A stretch of DNA of 64,000 nucleotides, taken from positions 343,392 to 407,391 of the forward strand of contig JAIUOD010000003.1 in assembly GCA_020161405.1 (NCBI GenBank), given 5' to 3'. Origin of the DNA: Pseudomonadota bacterium (GTDB lineage: Bacteria > Pseudomonadota > Alphaproteobacteria > Caulobacterales > Aquidulcibacteraceae). This document shows positions 37,843 through 47,802 of the stretch, one piece after another. The position numbers were made by a program, and so were the translations under genes. The notes under the pieces are model-generated. The model was not told where the DNA came from, did not search any database, and was given only the letters and a program-made list of their open reading frames with translations. Positions within the stretch are counted from its first letter, which is position 1. Each line of letters starts with the position of its first letter.

Positions 37843-38505
37843 TTGCTTACTTCAAAACAACACGAATTACTTTTATTCATCAACGAGCGTTTACAAAAAG
37901 ACGGCGTATCGCCTTCATTTGATGAGATGAAAGATGCCCTTAACCTTGCTTCTAAATCGGGTATTCACCGCCTTATCTCAGCATTAGAAGAACGTGGCTT
38001 TTTGCGTCGCCTTGCACATCGTGCGCGCGCACTTGAAGTCATCAAACTTCCGCAATTGGAAAATACTTCTTCGACCAAACCACGCAATGTTGTTGAATTT
38101 GAAAAGCCAACGCATTCCAGTGTTGCAAATCAAAATATTCCAATCCTTGGCAAAATCGCGGCAGGTGTTCCAATCGCTGCAATTCAAAACGAAATTGGAA
38201 GTGTGAATGCGCCCGATACACTAGCACCTGAAATGCATTATGCCCTTGAGGTACGTGGTGATTCTATGATTGAAGCAGGTATCTTAGAGGGTGATATTGT
38301 AATTCTGCGCAGAACCGAAAGCGCCGAAACTGGTGATATAGTTGTTGCCCTTATTGATGACGAAGAAGCAACATTAAAACGTATTCGCAAACGTGGAAAA
38401 TCAATCGCTTTAGAAGCTGCAAATCCAAGATACGAAACACGTATTTTTGGCCCTGATCAAGTTAAGGTTCAAGGTGTTCTTGTGTCGCTTTATCGACGTT
38501 ATTAA
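37843..38505 (+). CDS. lexA: LexA repressor
   Basis: 220 residues. N-terminal winged helix (residues 1-70), self-cleavage site Ala107-Gly108 ([10 protein letters not shown]), catalytic Ser141 ([10 protein letters not shown]) and Lys179 (EATLKRI). RecA-stimulated autocleavage relieves SOS repression. The start is TTG 37843 with AAGGGAG 8 nt upstream, and it fits the conserved beginning [13 protein letters not shown]. Autoregulation is supported by the two LexA boxes upstream. Convergent with comEC, with 6 bp between the stops. Confidence 0.96.
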   Translation: MLTSKQHELLLFINERLQKDGVSPSFDEMKDALNLASKSGIHRLISALEERGFLRRLAHRARALEVIKLPQLENTSSTKPRNVVEFEKPTHSSVANQNIPILGKIAAGVPIAAIQNEIGSVNAPDTLAPEMHYALEVRGDSMIEAGILEGDIVILRRTESAETGDIVVALIDDEEATLKRIRKRGKSIALEAANPRYETRIFGPDQVKVQGVLVSLYRRY

Positions 38506-38511
38506 TACTTA

Positions 38512-40677
38512 CTATTGTTCAATAATATTTTCGCCGATTTGCGATTTTATATTGGCATTCCATGGCGTGATCTTGAAACTTGAATCAATGAATAAATCAT
38601 CGTCTTTTCGTTTCATAATTGCGCCATTTGGCGTATGATTTGCGTCAATTATGTAGTTTTTACCACGTAGCAAGACAGATATAAGAGTTTTTGTATCTTT
38701 TTTTGTAAAATTATTATTTTTATTTGATTTTTCATTTTTTAGGAAATGCGCCTCCCAGTCACCATTTCCTATTGAACATGGTTTTGAATAAGTTTGCGCA
38801 ATTTCATCAATTTTATTAGCCCTCTGCGCCCTATCAATTTGGCTTAAATTAATTAATTGTCGTGCACTAAATTTTCCACTTTTTTCAAAGCATAAATTAG
38901 AATCATTCAGGTTAAACATTGCGGCGCCATCGGCGCTAAAATATGCCTCATATTTTGGTGCATTTGTCCAAATAAAAAATGAAAAAAATATTGGAATAAT
39001 TGCATAATATCTAATTTTTGAATGTAAAAAACAAAACCATATTATTGCAAAAACGCACAAAAATGCACAGATTTCGTCAAAGCCATGAACATAGGTTGTG
39101 GAATTTGGTAAATTCGCAAAATAGCCTGCTATATCTAGTACTTTTTGTAAGCCCCAAATTGCAATATTCAAAAACCAATTACCAATCACTGTGCCCTGAA
39201 AACTAACCCCTATTATTGCACTTGGTGCAATTATAAAGTCATTTAAGGGCGCGCAAATCACATTTGTAATTAAACCATAAGTGTTCATGCTTTGAAAATT
39301 ATATAATGCGATTGGAATTGTTGCGATGCCCGCGACAAGACTTGTAAGAATTGCACCAATTAGCCAAAAAATTAGTCTCTCAAACCAATTCAATGGTTTT
39401 GGTATATTTGATTTTTGCCAAAACTCCCAAAGGCTGACTAATGCCATTGTTGCCAAAAAACTCATCAAAAATCCAGAATCCAAAGAGTTTTCAGGATGCC
39501 ATGCAAGTAAAAATAGGGCAGCAATCGAAAGGCCACGCATCGAAATGGCACGTCTATTTATTAGAATTGCAATAGTAGCCGCACAAAACATTATCATTGA
39601 ACGTAAGGCTGGCGCTTCTGCACCCGTAAAAAAAGTATAAAGTATAACAATTGCAAGGCTTAAAATGGCGGCAATCTTCTTTGTATCAGATTTCAAAGCT
39701 ATGATTGGAAATAAAGAAAGAAACTTTCTAAAAACAAAAAATAAAATTCCGCCCAATAAGCCCACATGTAAACCTGAAACCGATATTATATGTGCAAGCC
39801 CCGAAGTTTGAAGGTTTTGCGTGTCTTCTTGTGATAAATATGACCTATCACCTGTTGCAATTGCGGCAAGGAAACCTGCACCACCACCAACGCGATTTTG
39901 CGTAATTTGCGCTGCTTTCTTACTTCTTAAATACGATAATTGCCCTATAATGTTATTTTTAACATTATCTGTTTGCGTGTTTATAACTTTAAATTCGCCT
40001 TTACATTTACCTATCACGCCAATTTGTGAGAAATATGCCCACATTCTAAAATCATAAGAATTAGGAAGAACTTTATTGGATGGTGGCGCTAAAAATGCAT
40101 TACATTCAAGGATTTTACCAATATCGTCATAATGCAAACCCTCAAGATTAATTCTTGCATATTTTGGTAAATCAGAGGTTTTAACATTATCAATTGACTT
40201 AATTCTTATTTTTGCGCGCTGTGCCCCATAAGTGGATCGATTTATTGATATTATTTCGCCCGAAATCTTGGCATCATATAATATTGTATTTAAAATAGGC
40301 GCCTTTACCTGCATGATGCGTAATTTTGCACTTATAAAACCACAATCGGCAATAAGAAGCATAAAAATAAATAGAAGAAATGAATGCAATATAATCGAAT
40401 TTGATTTATTCGATTTAATAGCAAGCAAAACAATTATAGCAGAAAATATGATTGCTAAAATAACTGCGGGCTTGATGGATGATAGAGAATAGAAACTTAT
40501 TGCAAAAGCGGCGCCACAACCGAATAAAAAAGGTGCAAATAAAATAATTCTATTTTTTTCTTTTTTTGTTATTTCTGGTGCATTAATTTCTAAAAAAAGC
40601 TTCAAACTTGTAAAAAATGTTGTGGCATTATTAATTATCTGCGATTTTAGCTTTAAAGCCGCATTTTCATCAGGCAT
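38512..40677 (-). CDS. comEC: ComEC/Rec2-family DNA-uptake channel protein
   Basis: 721 residues, inner membrane. N-terminal hydrophobic segment, the DUF4131/OB-like region (about 150-260), and the Competence domain with SGLAHIISVSGLHVGLLGG followed by about eight spans. The C-terminal ~110 residues are soluble and short, without a recognisable HxHxDH metallo-beta-lactamase motif, unlike full ComEC. The frame is open to 40809, overlapping gltX copy 2; ATG 40677 avoids the overlap and leaves 34 bp between the two starts. No other competence gene is in the window. Confidence 0.85.
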   Translation of the reverse strand: MPDENAALKLKSQIINNATTFFTSLKLFLEINAPEITKKEKNRIILFAPFLFGCGAAFAISFYSLSSIKPAVILAIIFSAIIVLLAIKSNKSNSIILHSFLLFIFMLLIADCGFISAKLRIMQVKAPILNTILYDAKISGEIISINRSTYGAQRAKIRIKSIDNVKTSDLPKYARINLEGLHYDDIGKILECNAFLAPPSNKVLPNSYDFRMWAYFSQIGVIGKCKGEFKVINTQTDNVKNNIIGQLSYLRSKKAAQITQNRVGGGAGFLAAIATGDRSYLSQEDTQNLQTSGLAHIISVSGLHVGLLGGILFFVFRKFLSLFPIIALKSDTKKIAAILSLAIVILYTFFTGAEAPALRSMIMFCAATIAILINRRAISMRGLSIAALFLLAWHPENSLDSGFLMSFLATMALVSLWEFWQKSNIPKPLNWFERLIFWLIGAILTSLVAGIATIPIALYNFQSMNTYGLITNVICAPLNDFIIAPSAIIGVSFQGTVIGNWFLNIAIWGLQKVLDIAGYFANLPNSTTYVHGFDEICAFLCVFAIIWFCFLHSKIRYYAIIPIFFSFFIWTNAPKYEAYFSADGAAMFNLNDSNLCFEKSGKFSARQLINLSQIDRAQRANKIDEIAQTYSKPCSIGNGDWEAHFLKNEKSNKNNNFTKKDTKTLISVLLRGKNYIIDANHTPNGAIMKRKDDDLFIDSSFKITPWNANIKSQIGENIIEQ

Positions 40678-40711
40678 AGCCGAATTATTAATAGAATGGC
40701 ATTTTAAAGAC

Positions 40712-42118
40712 ATGAATTCAGACAATTCGCAAAATAAAATTGTTACACGCTTTGCACCTTCACCAACTGGATATTTACATATTGGTGGGGCGCGAACCGC
40801 ATTGTTCAACTATTTATTCGCAAAGCGCAATGGTGGAAAGTTCCTTCTTCGCATTGAAGACACAGATAGGGAAAGATCAACCGAACAGGCAGTTGATGCA
40901 ATTTTATATGGTCTTGATTGGCTTGGTCTTAATGCAGATGAAGAACCAGTTTTTCAATTTGAACGCGCAAATCGCCATGCCGAAATCGCGCATGAATTGG
41001 TTAAACAAGGAAAAGCATTCAAATGCTTCATGACTGAAGAAGAAATAAACGCACAACGTGAAATTGCAATGTCAGAAGGCCGCGCCTTAAGAAGCCTTTG
41101 GCGCGATAAAGACGGTAATGGCGATGGTAAATACGTTGTACGGCTACGTGCACCGGATGATGAAGCGCAAATAGTTATTGATGATAAAGTCCAAGGAAAA
41201 GTGACAACCAAGGGTAGAAATATTGACGACTTGGTACTTTTACGCTCGGATGGAACCCCAACTTATATGCTTGCGGTTGTTGTTGACGATTATGACATGG
41301 GAATCACACACATAATTCGTGGCGATGACCATTTAACAAATGCTGCGCGCCAAAGCGTTATTATTGATGCAATGGGATGGCAAAGGCCGATTTATGCGCA
41401 TATCCCACTTATTCATGGTGACGATGGAAAGAAACTTTCTAAACGTCATGGCGCACTTGCTGTTGGTGAATATGAAAATTTTGGCTATTTACCAGAAGCA
41501 ATGCTTTCATATTTGTTGCGTCTTGGATGGTCAAAAGGCGATTTAGATATCGTCCCTATTGAAGAAGCAATACAATTATTTGATCTAGAAGGATTAGGCA
41601 AAAGCCCTTCAAGACTTGATTTTGCAAAACTTGCGCAGGTAAATTCGCACTTTATAAAAATCGCAGATGATAAAAGACTTTTGGAATTGACGCTTAAATT
41701 TGCGCCATCAAAAAACCTGCAATTTGATGATAATCAAAAGCAGAAAATATTAGATGCAATTCCCTTTATCAAGGAACGTGCAAAAACAATTATTGAACTT
41801 ATCGATTTAACTGAATTTGCGTGGCGAACTAGCCCAATTTTAATAAATGAAAAAGCGCAAAAACAAATTGAAAATGATGAAAATAATATAATTGACGAAG
41901 CCATAAAAAGTCTTAAAGAAGTTGTTGATTGGAATGGCGACAATATAAAAGAAGTTATTCATAAAATCGCCGAAAATAAAGGCTTAGGATTAGGTAAAGT
42001 TGGGCCGATTATACGTGCTGCTGTAACTGGCGGGTTAATTGCACCTGATATTCATATTACTTTAGCATTAATCGGTAAGAATGAGACTTTAGTAAGACTT
42101 GAAGCCGCACGCAAATAA
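40712..42118 (+). CDS. gltX: glutamyl-tRNA synthetase, copy 2
   Basis: 468 residues. HIGH-type motif in RFAPSPTGYLHIGGARTALFNYLFA, LRIEDTDRERST, and KMSKS-type KLSKRHG. This copy is closest in pattern to the standard bacterial GltX, and the place before gltA is the usual gltX location in alphaproteobacteria. The frame is open from 40622, but ATG 40712 gives the normal N-terminus and lies just outside comEC. Confidence 0.95.
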   Translation: MNSDNSQNKIVTRFAPSPTGYLHIGGARTALFNYLFAKRNGGKFLLRIEDTDRERSTEQAVDAILYGLDWLGLNADEEPVFQFERANRHAEIAHELVKQGKAFKCFMTEEEINAQREIAMSEGRALRSLWRDKDGNGDGKYVVRLRAPDDEAQIVIDDKVQGKVTTKGRNIDDLVLLRSDGTPTYMLAVVVDDYDMGITHIIRGDDHLTNAARQSVIIDAMGWQRPIYAHIPLIHGDDGKKLSKRHGALAVGEYENFGYLPEAMLSYLLRLGWSKGDLDIVPIEEAIQLFDLEGLGKSPSRLDFAKLAQVNSHFIKIADDKRLLELTLKFAPSKNLQFDDNQKQKILDAIPFIKERAKTIIELIDLTEFAWRTSPILINEKAQKQIENDENNIIDEAIKSLKEVVDWNGDNIKEVIHKIAENKGLGLGKVGPIIRAAVTGGLIAPDIHITLALIGKNETLVRLEAARK

Positions 42119-42175
42119 TGCTTGAGAAAGCTGTTAAAAGTCATATATGGCAATTGAGTTTTTAGGGGATAGAAT

Positions 42176-43480
42176 ATGGAAAGCAAAGCAAAACCAAATG
42201 GCTCAGCAACCTTAGAAGTTAATGGTAATAAAATTGAATTACCTGTATTTTCAGGTTCGACTGGTCCGGATGTAATCGATATACGCAAACTATATGCGCA
42301 AACTGGTATGTTTACTTACGATCCAGGTTTTACATCAACTGCATCATGCGAAAGCCAAATTACTTATATTGATGGTGACGCGGGCGTTTTGCTTCACCGC
42401 GGTTATCCAATTGACCAATTGGCTGAAAAATCAAACTTCTTGGAAGTTTGCTATTTGCTACTAAAAGGCGAATTGCCAAGTGTTGGTGATTTTGATAATT
42501 TCAAAACCACAATTACACGTCACACAATGCTTCATGCACAATTTGATCGCTTCTTTGAAGGCTATCGCCGTGATGCACATCCAATGGCGGTTATGGTTGG
42601 TACAGTTGGTGCATTGTCTGCATTCTATCATGATAGTTTGGATATTAATGATCCAGTTCAACGCATGATTACTCAGCACCGTTTGATTGCAAAAATGCCA
42701 ACAATTGCGGCACGTGCATATAAATATTGGATTGGTCAACCATTCGTTAGCCCACGCAATGATTTAGATTATGCGTCAAATTTCCTTCGCATGTGCTTTG
42801 CTGTACCTGCTGAAGATTATGTTGTTAATCCTGTGCTTGCAAAAGCGATGGATAAAATCTTTATTCTTCACGCGGACCACGAACAAAATGCATCAACATC
42901 AACTGTTCGTTTGGCGGGTTCTTCTGATGCAAATCCATTTGCATGTATCGCAGCAGGTATTGTCTCACTTTGGGGCCCTGCGCATGGCGGCGCCAACGAA
43001 GCATGTTTAAAAATGCTTGAAGAAATTGGTACAAAAGAAAATATCCCTGCTTTTATCGAAAAAGTTAAGGATAAAAATTCTGGCGTAAAACTTATGGGCT
43101 TTGGTCACCGTGTTTATAAAAACTATGACCCACGCGCAAAAGTTATGCAAAAAGCATGTCATGAAGTATTTAAAGCGGTTGGTGTTCAGGATGATCCATT
43201 GCTTGAAATTGCGGTTGAATTGGAAAAAATCGCACTTTCTGACCCATATTTCATCGAACGTAAATTATATCCAAATATCGATTTCTATTCTGGTATAACA
43301 CTTCGAGCGATGGGCTTCCCTGTTGAAATGTTCACTGTATTGTTTGCTTTGGCACGTACAGTTGGATGGATTTCACAATGGACAGAAATGAACGAAGATT
43401 CTGCACAAAAAATTGGTCGTCCACGCCAATTATATACTGGTGCAACTACGCGTGATTATACACCTGCTGATAAACGTTAG
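42176..43480 (+). CDS. gltA: citrate synthase (type II)
   Basis: 434 residues. Condenses acetyl-CoA and oxaloacetate in the TCA cycle. Catalytic residues lie in the motifs [15 protein letters not shown] (His), [14 protein letters not shown] (His) and [14 protein letters not shown] (Asp). Length and the N-terminal beta domain are those of the hexameric, NADH-sensitive type. Transcribed with gltX copy 2 in the same direction, 57 bp apart. Confidence 0.97.
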   Translation: MESKAKPNGSATLEVNGNKIELPVFSGSTGPDVIDIRKLYAQTGMFTYDPGFTSTASCESQITYIDGDAGVLLHRGYPIDQLAEKSNFLEVCYLLLKGELPSVGDFDNFKTTITRHTMLHAQFDRFFEGYRRDAHPMAVMVGTVGALSAFYHDSLDINDPVQRMITQHRLIAKMPTIAARAYKYWIGQPFVSPRNDLDYASNFLRMCFAVPAEDYVVNPVLAKAMDKIFILHADHEQNASTSTVRLAGSSDANPFACIAAGIVSLWGPAHGGANEACLKMLEEIGTKENIPAFIEKVKDKNSGVKLMGFGHRVYKNYDPRAKVMQKACHEVFKAVGVQDDPLLEIAVELEKIALSDPYFIERKLYPNIDFYSGITLRAMGFPVEMFTVLFALARTVGWISQWTEMNEDSAQKIGRPRQLYTGATTRDYTPADKR

Positions 43481-43500
43481 AAATTATAAGACATTAAGAA

Positions 43501-43528
43501 AAAGCCCCGGAAATTCGGGGCTTTTTTT
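43501..43528. terminator. bidirectional terminator between gltA and lpxB
   Basis: GCCCCG (43504-43509) / CGGGGC (43516-43521), flanked by A-run and T-run. It closes both gltA and the long minus-strand operon. Confidence 0.9.
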
Positions 43529-44669
43529 ATTTCAACAATAAGTTTGCGGCGCGAACTGCCGTAGTGTCTGAACCACGCCCCATTTTTTCCAGTGCAAGAT
43601 TTTGTGCTTTAATTTGCGCTAATCTTTTGTTTGGTTCTGATAGAGTTTTTAAAATATAATTTGATATATTTTGAGCGTTCAAATCACCTTGAAGATATTC
43701 AGGGGCAATTTCATTATCCGCAGCGACATTAATCAAAGTAACAAACTTTGATTTAAGCAAGAAATTACGCGCTATAAAAAATGTCAAACCATCCAAACGA
43801 TAACCAACACAAAATGGCACGCCTGCAAGCCCAATTTCAGTTGTAACAGTTCCCGAACATGCCATTGCAACATCCATAGATGCAAAGGCATCAGCTTTTT
43901 CATCCTCATCAAAAATTTGCCAATTAAATCCACAATTTTCTTTAAATGGCATTATCATTTCACGAACATTTTTAGCCGCAATTGTTACAAAAACTGCGTC
44001 ATCAAATTTATTCGCAATTATTTTTGCCGCTTCAATAAAATCTGGCAAAACATTGGTGATTTCTTTTTTCCGAGAACCAGGCAAAAGACCGATAATTTTA
44101 TTACCATCTAAATTATGATTTTTCAAAAAATTATTTTTATTGCCAATAATTGCACGACCAATTGCAGGATTACCGACAACTTGCGTTTTTATTCCAAGCC
44201 CATCATAATATGGCAATTCAAAATCATGTATGCACCAAATTTCGTCAAAACTTTTTGCAAGTGTTTTGGCGCGCCCTGCACGTGTTGCCCATACTTGCGG
44301 GCCAACAAATTTTATTAAACGCGTATTTGGCGAATATTTTTTGATTGCACGGGCCGCCCTAAGGTTAAACCCCCATGAATCAATTAAAACGGCAGCATCA
44401 GGTTTAAACTCTTGCGCCAAAAGCCCGACTTCATCTGCACGTTTAACCGCGGTTTTCCATGCACCCAATGCTTCTACAAGACCAAGAATGGCAAGACCAT
44501 CAAGTGAAATTTCACTTTTGACACCCATTTGCGCCATTTTATCAAGGCCAACACCGCGAATTTCAATATTTGGTGATTTATCGCGCAATGCTTGAATAAA
44601 TTCAGCACCTAATTCATCGCCAGAAGGTTCGGCAGCAACAATAAGAACCTTATTAATATTATTCATCAT
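43527..44669 (-). CDS. lpxB: lipid-A-disaccharide synthase
   Basis: 380 residues, GT19 glycosyltransferase. Joins UDP-diacylglucosamine and lipid X to the lipid A disaccharide at the inner membrane. Visible marks: VAAEPSGDELGAEF at the N-terminus, KFVGPQVWATRAGRAK, LLPGSRKKEI and CSGTVTTEIGLAGVPFCVGYR. Start overlaps the end of lpxI by 11 bp; last gene of the operon. Confidence 0.96.
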   Translation of the reverse strand: MMNNINKVLIVAAEPSGDELGAEFIQALRDKSPNIEIRGVGLDKMAQMGVKSEISLDGLAILGLVEALGAWKTAVKRADEVGLLAQEFKPDAAVLIDSWGFNLRAARAIKKYSPNTRLIKFVGPQVWATRAGRAKTLAKSFDEIWCIHDFELPYYDGLGIKTQVVGNPAIGRAIIGNKNNFLKNHNLDGNKIIGLLPGSRKKEITNVLPDFIEAAKIIANKFDDAVFVTIAAKNVREMIMPFKENCGFNWQIFDEDEKADAFASMDVAMACSGTVTTEIGLAGVPFCVGYRLDGLTFFIARNFLLKSKFVTLINVAADNEIAPEYLQGDLNAQNISNYILKTLSEPNKRLAQIKAQNLALEKMGRGSDTTAVRAANLLLK

Positions 44670-45519
44670 CTATATCTTTGCTATCAAAACCATAAATGAA
44701 CATATTATTTTCGTTTGCGGCATTAATTAATTCAATTTTTTGAGAGATAAGACCAGCACCTGCCTCAATTGCAATACCTTTTAAGTTTGCATTTTTTGCA
44801 TTTTTAAAAGTTTCAAGCCCGATAACAGGAAGATCAATTCTTTTATCTTGTATCGGTTTGGCAGCCTTTAATAAAATACCGCGTCTTTCACTATCAGAAC
44901 CAATCAAGTGCGGCGGAAGGCTATTAATACGCGACAACATCGCATCCGTTCCTTCTTGGGCTTCGATTGCAAGAATATTACCATCGCAAATTACAATTGC
45001 CTGACCTATATCAAAGCGACCAGTTGTATGAACTATTTTTGCGGCCTTTTTTATGTCTTCTAAGTCATTGTCGTTAGGTATAATTTCACCTAATACACCA
45101 ATAGGCGCTAAAAGATTTTGCAAAATTACTTCGGGGCCAACAATTTCAATATTATTATTTTCAAATTCACCAAGGACAGTGCGCATAATTGCGTCATCGC
45201 CTTTTTTTGCTGACAAAAGAATTTTTGGCAATATTTTAAGGCCAGTAGCGTCAAATGCAATTTTACTAAAATCTGGGCGCTTCACATAACCTGCAATGGC
45301 AAGTTTTTTAATTTCATTATTTTTAATAATCTTTATAATTTTACCAATTTCGCCAATTCCAACAATATCATTAGCAAGTTCAATTACATTTGCATCGCTA
45401 ATGCCATTAAGCGCAATTACGTATAAATTTATATTATTATTACGTGCATTTATTATGATTTCATACGCCAATGCGCCAGAGCCAGCGATAAAGGCAAAAT
45501 CATAAGTGCTATTATTCAT
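44659..45519 (-). CDS. lpxI: UDP-2,3-diacylglucosamine diphosphatase LpxI
   Basis: 286 residues (DUF1009 family). Makes lipid X from UDP-2,3-diacylglucosamine, the step done by LpxH in E. coli; LpxI is the alphaproteobacterial replacement. Marks: IAGSGALAYEI at the start, and the C-terminal catalytic part with IEAQEGTDAMLSR and GIAIEAGAGLI. Sits between lpxA and lpxB as usual: 1 bp after lpxA, overlapping lpxB. Confidence 0.94.
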   Translation of the reverse strand: MNNSTYDFAFIAGSGALAYEIIINARNNNINLYVIALNGISDANVIELANDIVGIGEIGKIIKIIKNNEIKKLAIAGYVKRPDFSKIAFDATGLKILPKILLSAKKGDDAIMRTVLGEFENNNIEIVGPEVILQNLLAPIGVLGEIIPNDNDLEDIKKAAKIVHTTGRFDIGQAIVICDGNILAIEAQEGTDAMLSRINSLPPHLIGSDSERRGILLKAAKPIQDKRIDLPVIGLETFKNAKNANLKGIAIEAGAGLISQKIELINAANENNMFIYGFDSKDIDDE

Positions 45520-45520
45520 C

Positions 45521-46309
45521 TTAATCTCTTGGCAAACAAAGCGGCCTTGAAGTTTCCACTTTTACAAAATCAATAATTTCCATTGCTTCTGGAATATTTG
45601 CAAATCTTTCGATTACATCGTCAATACGCTCTTGTAATGTGCCTTCTTCGGCGAATAACATACGATATGCGGCGCGCAATTCATGAATTTGTGCGCGCGA
45701 AAAACCACGTCGTTTAAGGCCGACAATATTCAAACCTGCCAAATGCGCATGAACCCCGACAACAGAGCCATAAGGTATAACATCTGCAACAACCGCAGCA
45801 AGACCTCCAACAAAAGCATGGCGACCAACACGGCAATGCTGATGAACCGCAGACAGGCCACCTAATATCACACGTTCACCAATTGTAACGTGACCCGCAA
45901 GTGCAACACTATTCGCCATAATTACGTTATTACCCACAACGCAATCATGCCCAACATGCGAATTTGCCATAAAATAGCATTCGTCACCAATTTTTGTAAC
46001 CGCTTTACCGTTTGGCGTCCCCCTGCTCATAGTAACATATTCACGTATATGACAACGATTACCAATTATCAGTTTAGTAGGTTCATTTTTATAGGATAAA
46101 TCCTGTGGCGCGCCGCCTAAAACGGCGAACGCATCTACCACGCAATCTTCACCCAATTCAGTATGATTTCTAATTACGCAATTATTTTTTAAAATGGTTC
46201 GTGCACCAATTATTGTATTGGCTTCAACAATACAAAAAGGGCCAATTTCCACATCTGCACCAATAACGGCGCCTTTATCCACAAATGCAGTTGGATGAAT
46301 ATTTGCCAT
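45521..46309 (-). CDS. lpxA: UDP-N-acetylglucosamine acyltransferase
   Basis: 262 residues, left-handed beta-helix of hexapeptide repeats (IGADVEIGPFCIVEANTIIG...). The catalytic His is in MANSHVGHDCVVGNNVIMAN. First committed step of lipid A synthesis: transfer of a 3-hydroxyacyl chain from ACP to UDP-GlcNAc. The C-terminal helices (AYRMLFAEEGTLQERIDDV) are complete. Confidence 0.96.
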   Translation of the reverse strand: MANIHPTAFVDKGAVIGADVEIGPFCIVEANTIIGARTILKNNCVIRNHTELGEDCVVDAFAVLGGAPQDLSYKNEPTKLIIGNRCHIREYVTMSRGTPNGKAVTKIGDECYFMANSHVGHDCVVGNNVIMANSVALAGHVTIGERVILGGLSAVHQHCRVGRHAFVGGLAAVVADVIPYGSVVGVHAHLAGLNIVGLKRRGFSRAQIHELRAAYRMLFAEEGTLQERIDDVIERFANIPEAMEIIDFVKVETSRPLCLPRD

Positions 46310-46318
46310 TATCGCCCC

Positions 46319-46771
46319 CTAAATATCAACTTTCATTGCCGCCCATTCGGCTTCACAGGCAAGTTCACCTTCAACCAAAGCTTGGCCTTTAAATTTGAAA
46401 ATATTGCGCCTTGCAAGTGTTACTTCAACATTCATCGTTAATACGTCACCTGGGCGCACTGGACGGCGAAACTTTGCGCCATCAACAGACATAAACATAA
46501 TACCCGCTTTTGAAATATCAACATCAAGGGTCTTTGACATTAAGACCGCACTCGCCTGTGCCATTGCTTCAATAATTAAAACACCGGGCATAATTGGGCG
46601 GTTTGGAAAATGCCCTTGAAAAAAAGGTTCATTAAAGGTGACATTTTTAATGCCAACAATCGATTTACCTTCAAAATAAGAATGACATTTATCGACTAAC
46701 AAAAATGGGTAGCGGTGCGGAATACGTTTCGTTATTTCATCGCAATCAAGATATTCCAATACTTGTGTCAT
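46319..46771 (-). CDS. fabZ: 3-hydroxyacyl-ACP dehydratase FabZ
   Basis: 150 residues, hot-dog fold. Catalytic His in PHRYPFLLVDKC and Glu in MPGVLIIEAMAQ; the signature FFQGHFPNRPIMPG is complete. Dehydrates 3-hydroxyacyl-ACP in fatty-acid elongation and competes with LpxA and LpxD for the same substrate, which explains its place between them. Confidence 0.97.
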   Translation of the reverse strand: MTQVLEYLDCDEITKRIPHRYPFLLVDKCHSYFEGKSIVGIKNVTFNEPFFQGHFPNRPIMPGVLIIEAMAQASAVLMSKTLDVDISKAGIMFMSVDGAKFRRPVRPGDVLTMNVEVTLARRNIFKFKGQALVEGELACEAEWAAMKVDI

Positions 46772-46786
46772 TAATGCCCCTCAAAT

Positions 46787-47785
46787 TTATTTTTTGCTTT
46801 TGTCGATTAATTTAGACAAAGCAATTGTTTCTTTCATCCACTTTATTTTGGGTTTAGCAGGATATCCAGCAAAAGTCTCACCTGCGCCTACATCAGACAA
46901 AACCGCCGCCCCCGCAGCAAGCTTTGCCCCATCCCCAATTTTAAAATGGTCACCAATTCCAACGCGACCACCCATCATTACATAATTACCAATTTCAACA
47001 GAACCTGAAATGCCACCAAATGCCGCAATTACCACACCCTGCCCCAATTTTGAATTGTGACCAATATGGCAATGATTATCAATTTTAGAATTCAAACCTA
47101 TAATTGTGTCATCAAATGCACCGCGGTCGATTGTGCATAATGCCCCAATAGTAACATCATCTTGAATTATTACGCGTCCAAATTGCGGCACATCAATTAA
47201 GTTACCACTATCAACAGCAACCCCAAAACCCGACTTTCCGATAACGCTATTGGCGCCAATACGAACATTATCGCCAATAAAAGTACAATTGATAGTAACA
47301 CCATTTTCGATTAAGCAATTTCGGCCAATTGAAACACCTGGACCGATAATAACATTATGCCCAATTCTTGTGTTATTTCCTATTGATGCACTATCTGCAA
47401 TAATTGCATTAGCCCCAATTTTTATATTTTCTTCTAAATTCGGGGCGCCAAAGTCATAGTCCAGATCACATAATGGCTTCACTAAATGTGTAGCGATTTT
47501 TGAAAATGCGGCACGCGGAGATTTAACAATTATAATATTATTTTTTGGCGAATATTTTTCAAAATCCTTCGCGCTAATAAGAATAATGCCTGCTTGGGCT
47601 TCAAGCAGGCTATCATTTGCATTTTCGCAAAAACTTAAATCGCTTTTTTTTGCTTCATTAAGAGGGGCAATATTATCAATTGAAATATCACCACCAATGA
47701 AGCAATCACCTGATAGACCCAAAAACTCACAGATATAAGAAGATTTAATATTACTTTTTATTTCATAGAATTTTGGGTCAATCAT
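46787..47785 (-). CDS. lpxD: UDP-3-O-acylglucosamine N-acyltransferase
   Basis: 332 residues. N-terminal uridine-binding domain (about 1-105) and a long hexapeptide-repeat beta-helix (IGANAIIADSASIGNNTRIGHN...), catalytic His in KIDNHCHIGHNSKLG. Adds the second acyl chain in lipid A synthesis. 15 bp upstream of fabZ. Confidence 0.96.
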   Translation of the reverse strand: MIDPKFYEIKSNIKSSYICEFLGLSGDCFIGGDISIDNIAPLNEAKKSDLSFCENANDSLLEAQAGIILISAKDFEKYSPKNNIIIVKSPRAAFSKIATHLVKPLCDLDYDFGAPNLEENIKIGANAIIADSASIGNNTRIGHNVIIGPGVSIGRNCLIENGVTINCTFIGDNVRIGANSVIGKSGFGVAVDSGNLIDVPQFGRVIIQDDVTIGALCTIDRGAFDDTIIGLNSKIDNHCHIGHNSKLGQGVVIAAFGGISGSVEIGNYVMMGGRVGIGDHFKIGDGAKLAAGAAVLSDVGAGETFAGYPAKPKIKWMKETIALSKLIDKSKK

Positions 47786-47802
47786 ATTAAATTACCATTA
47801 TA

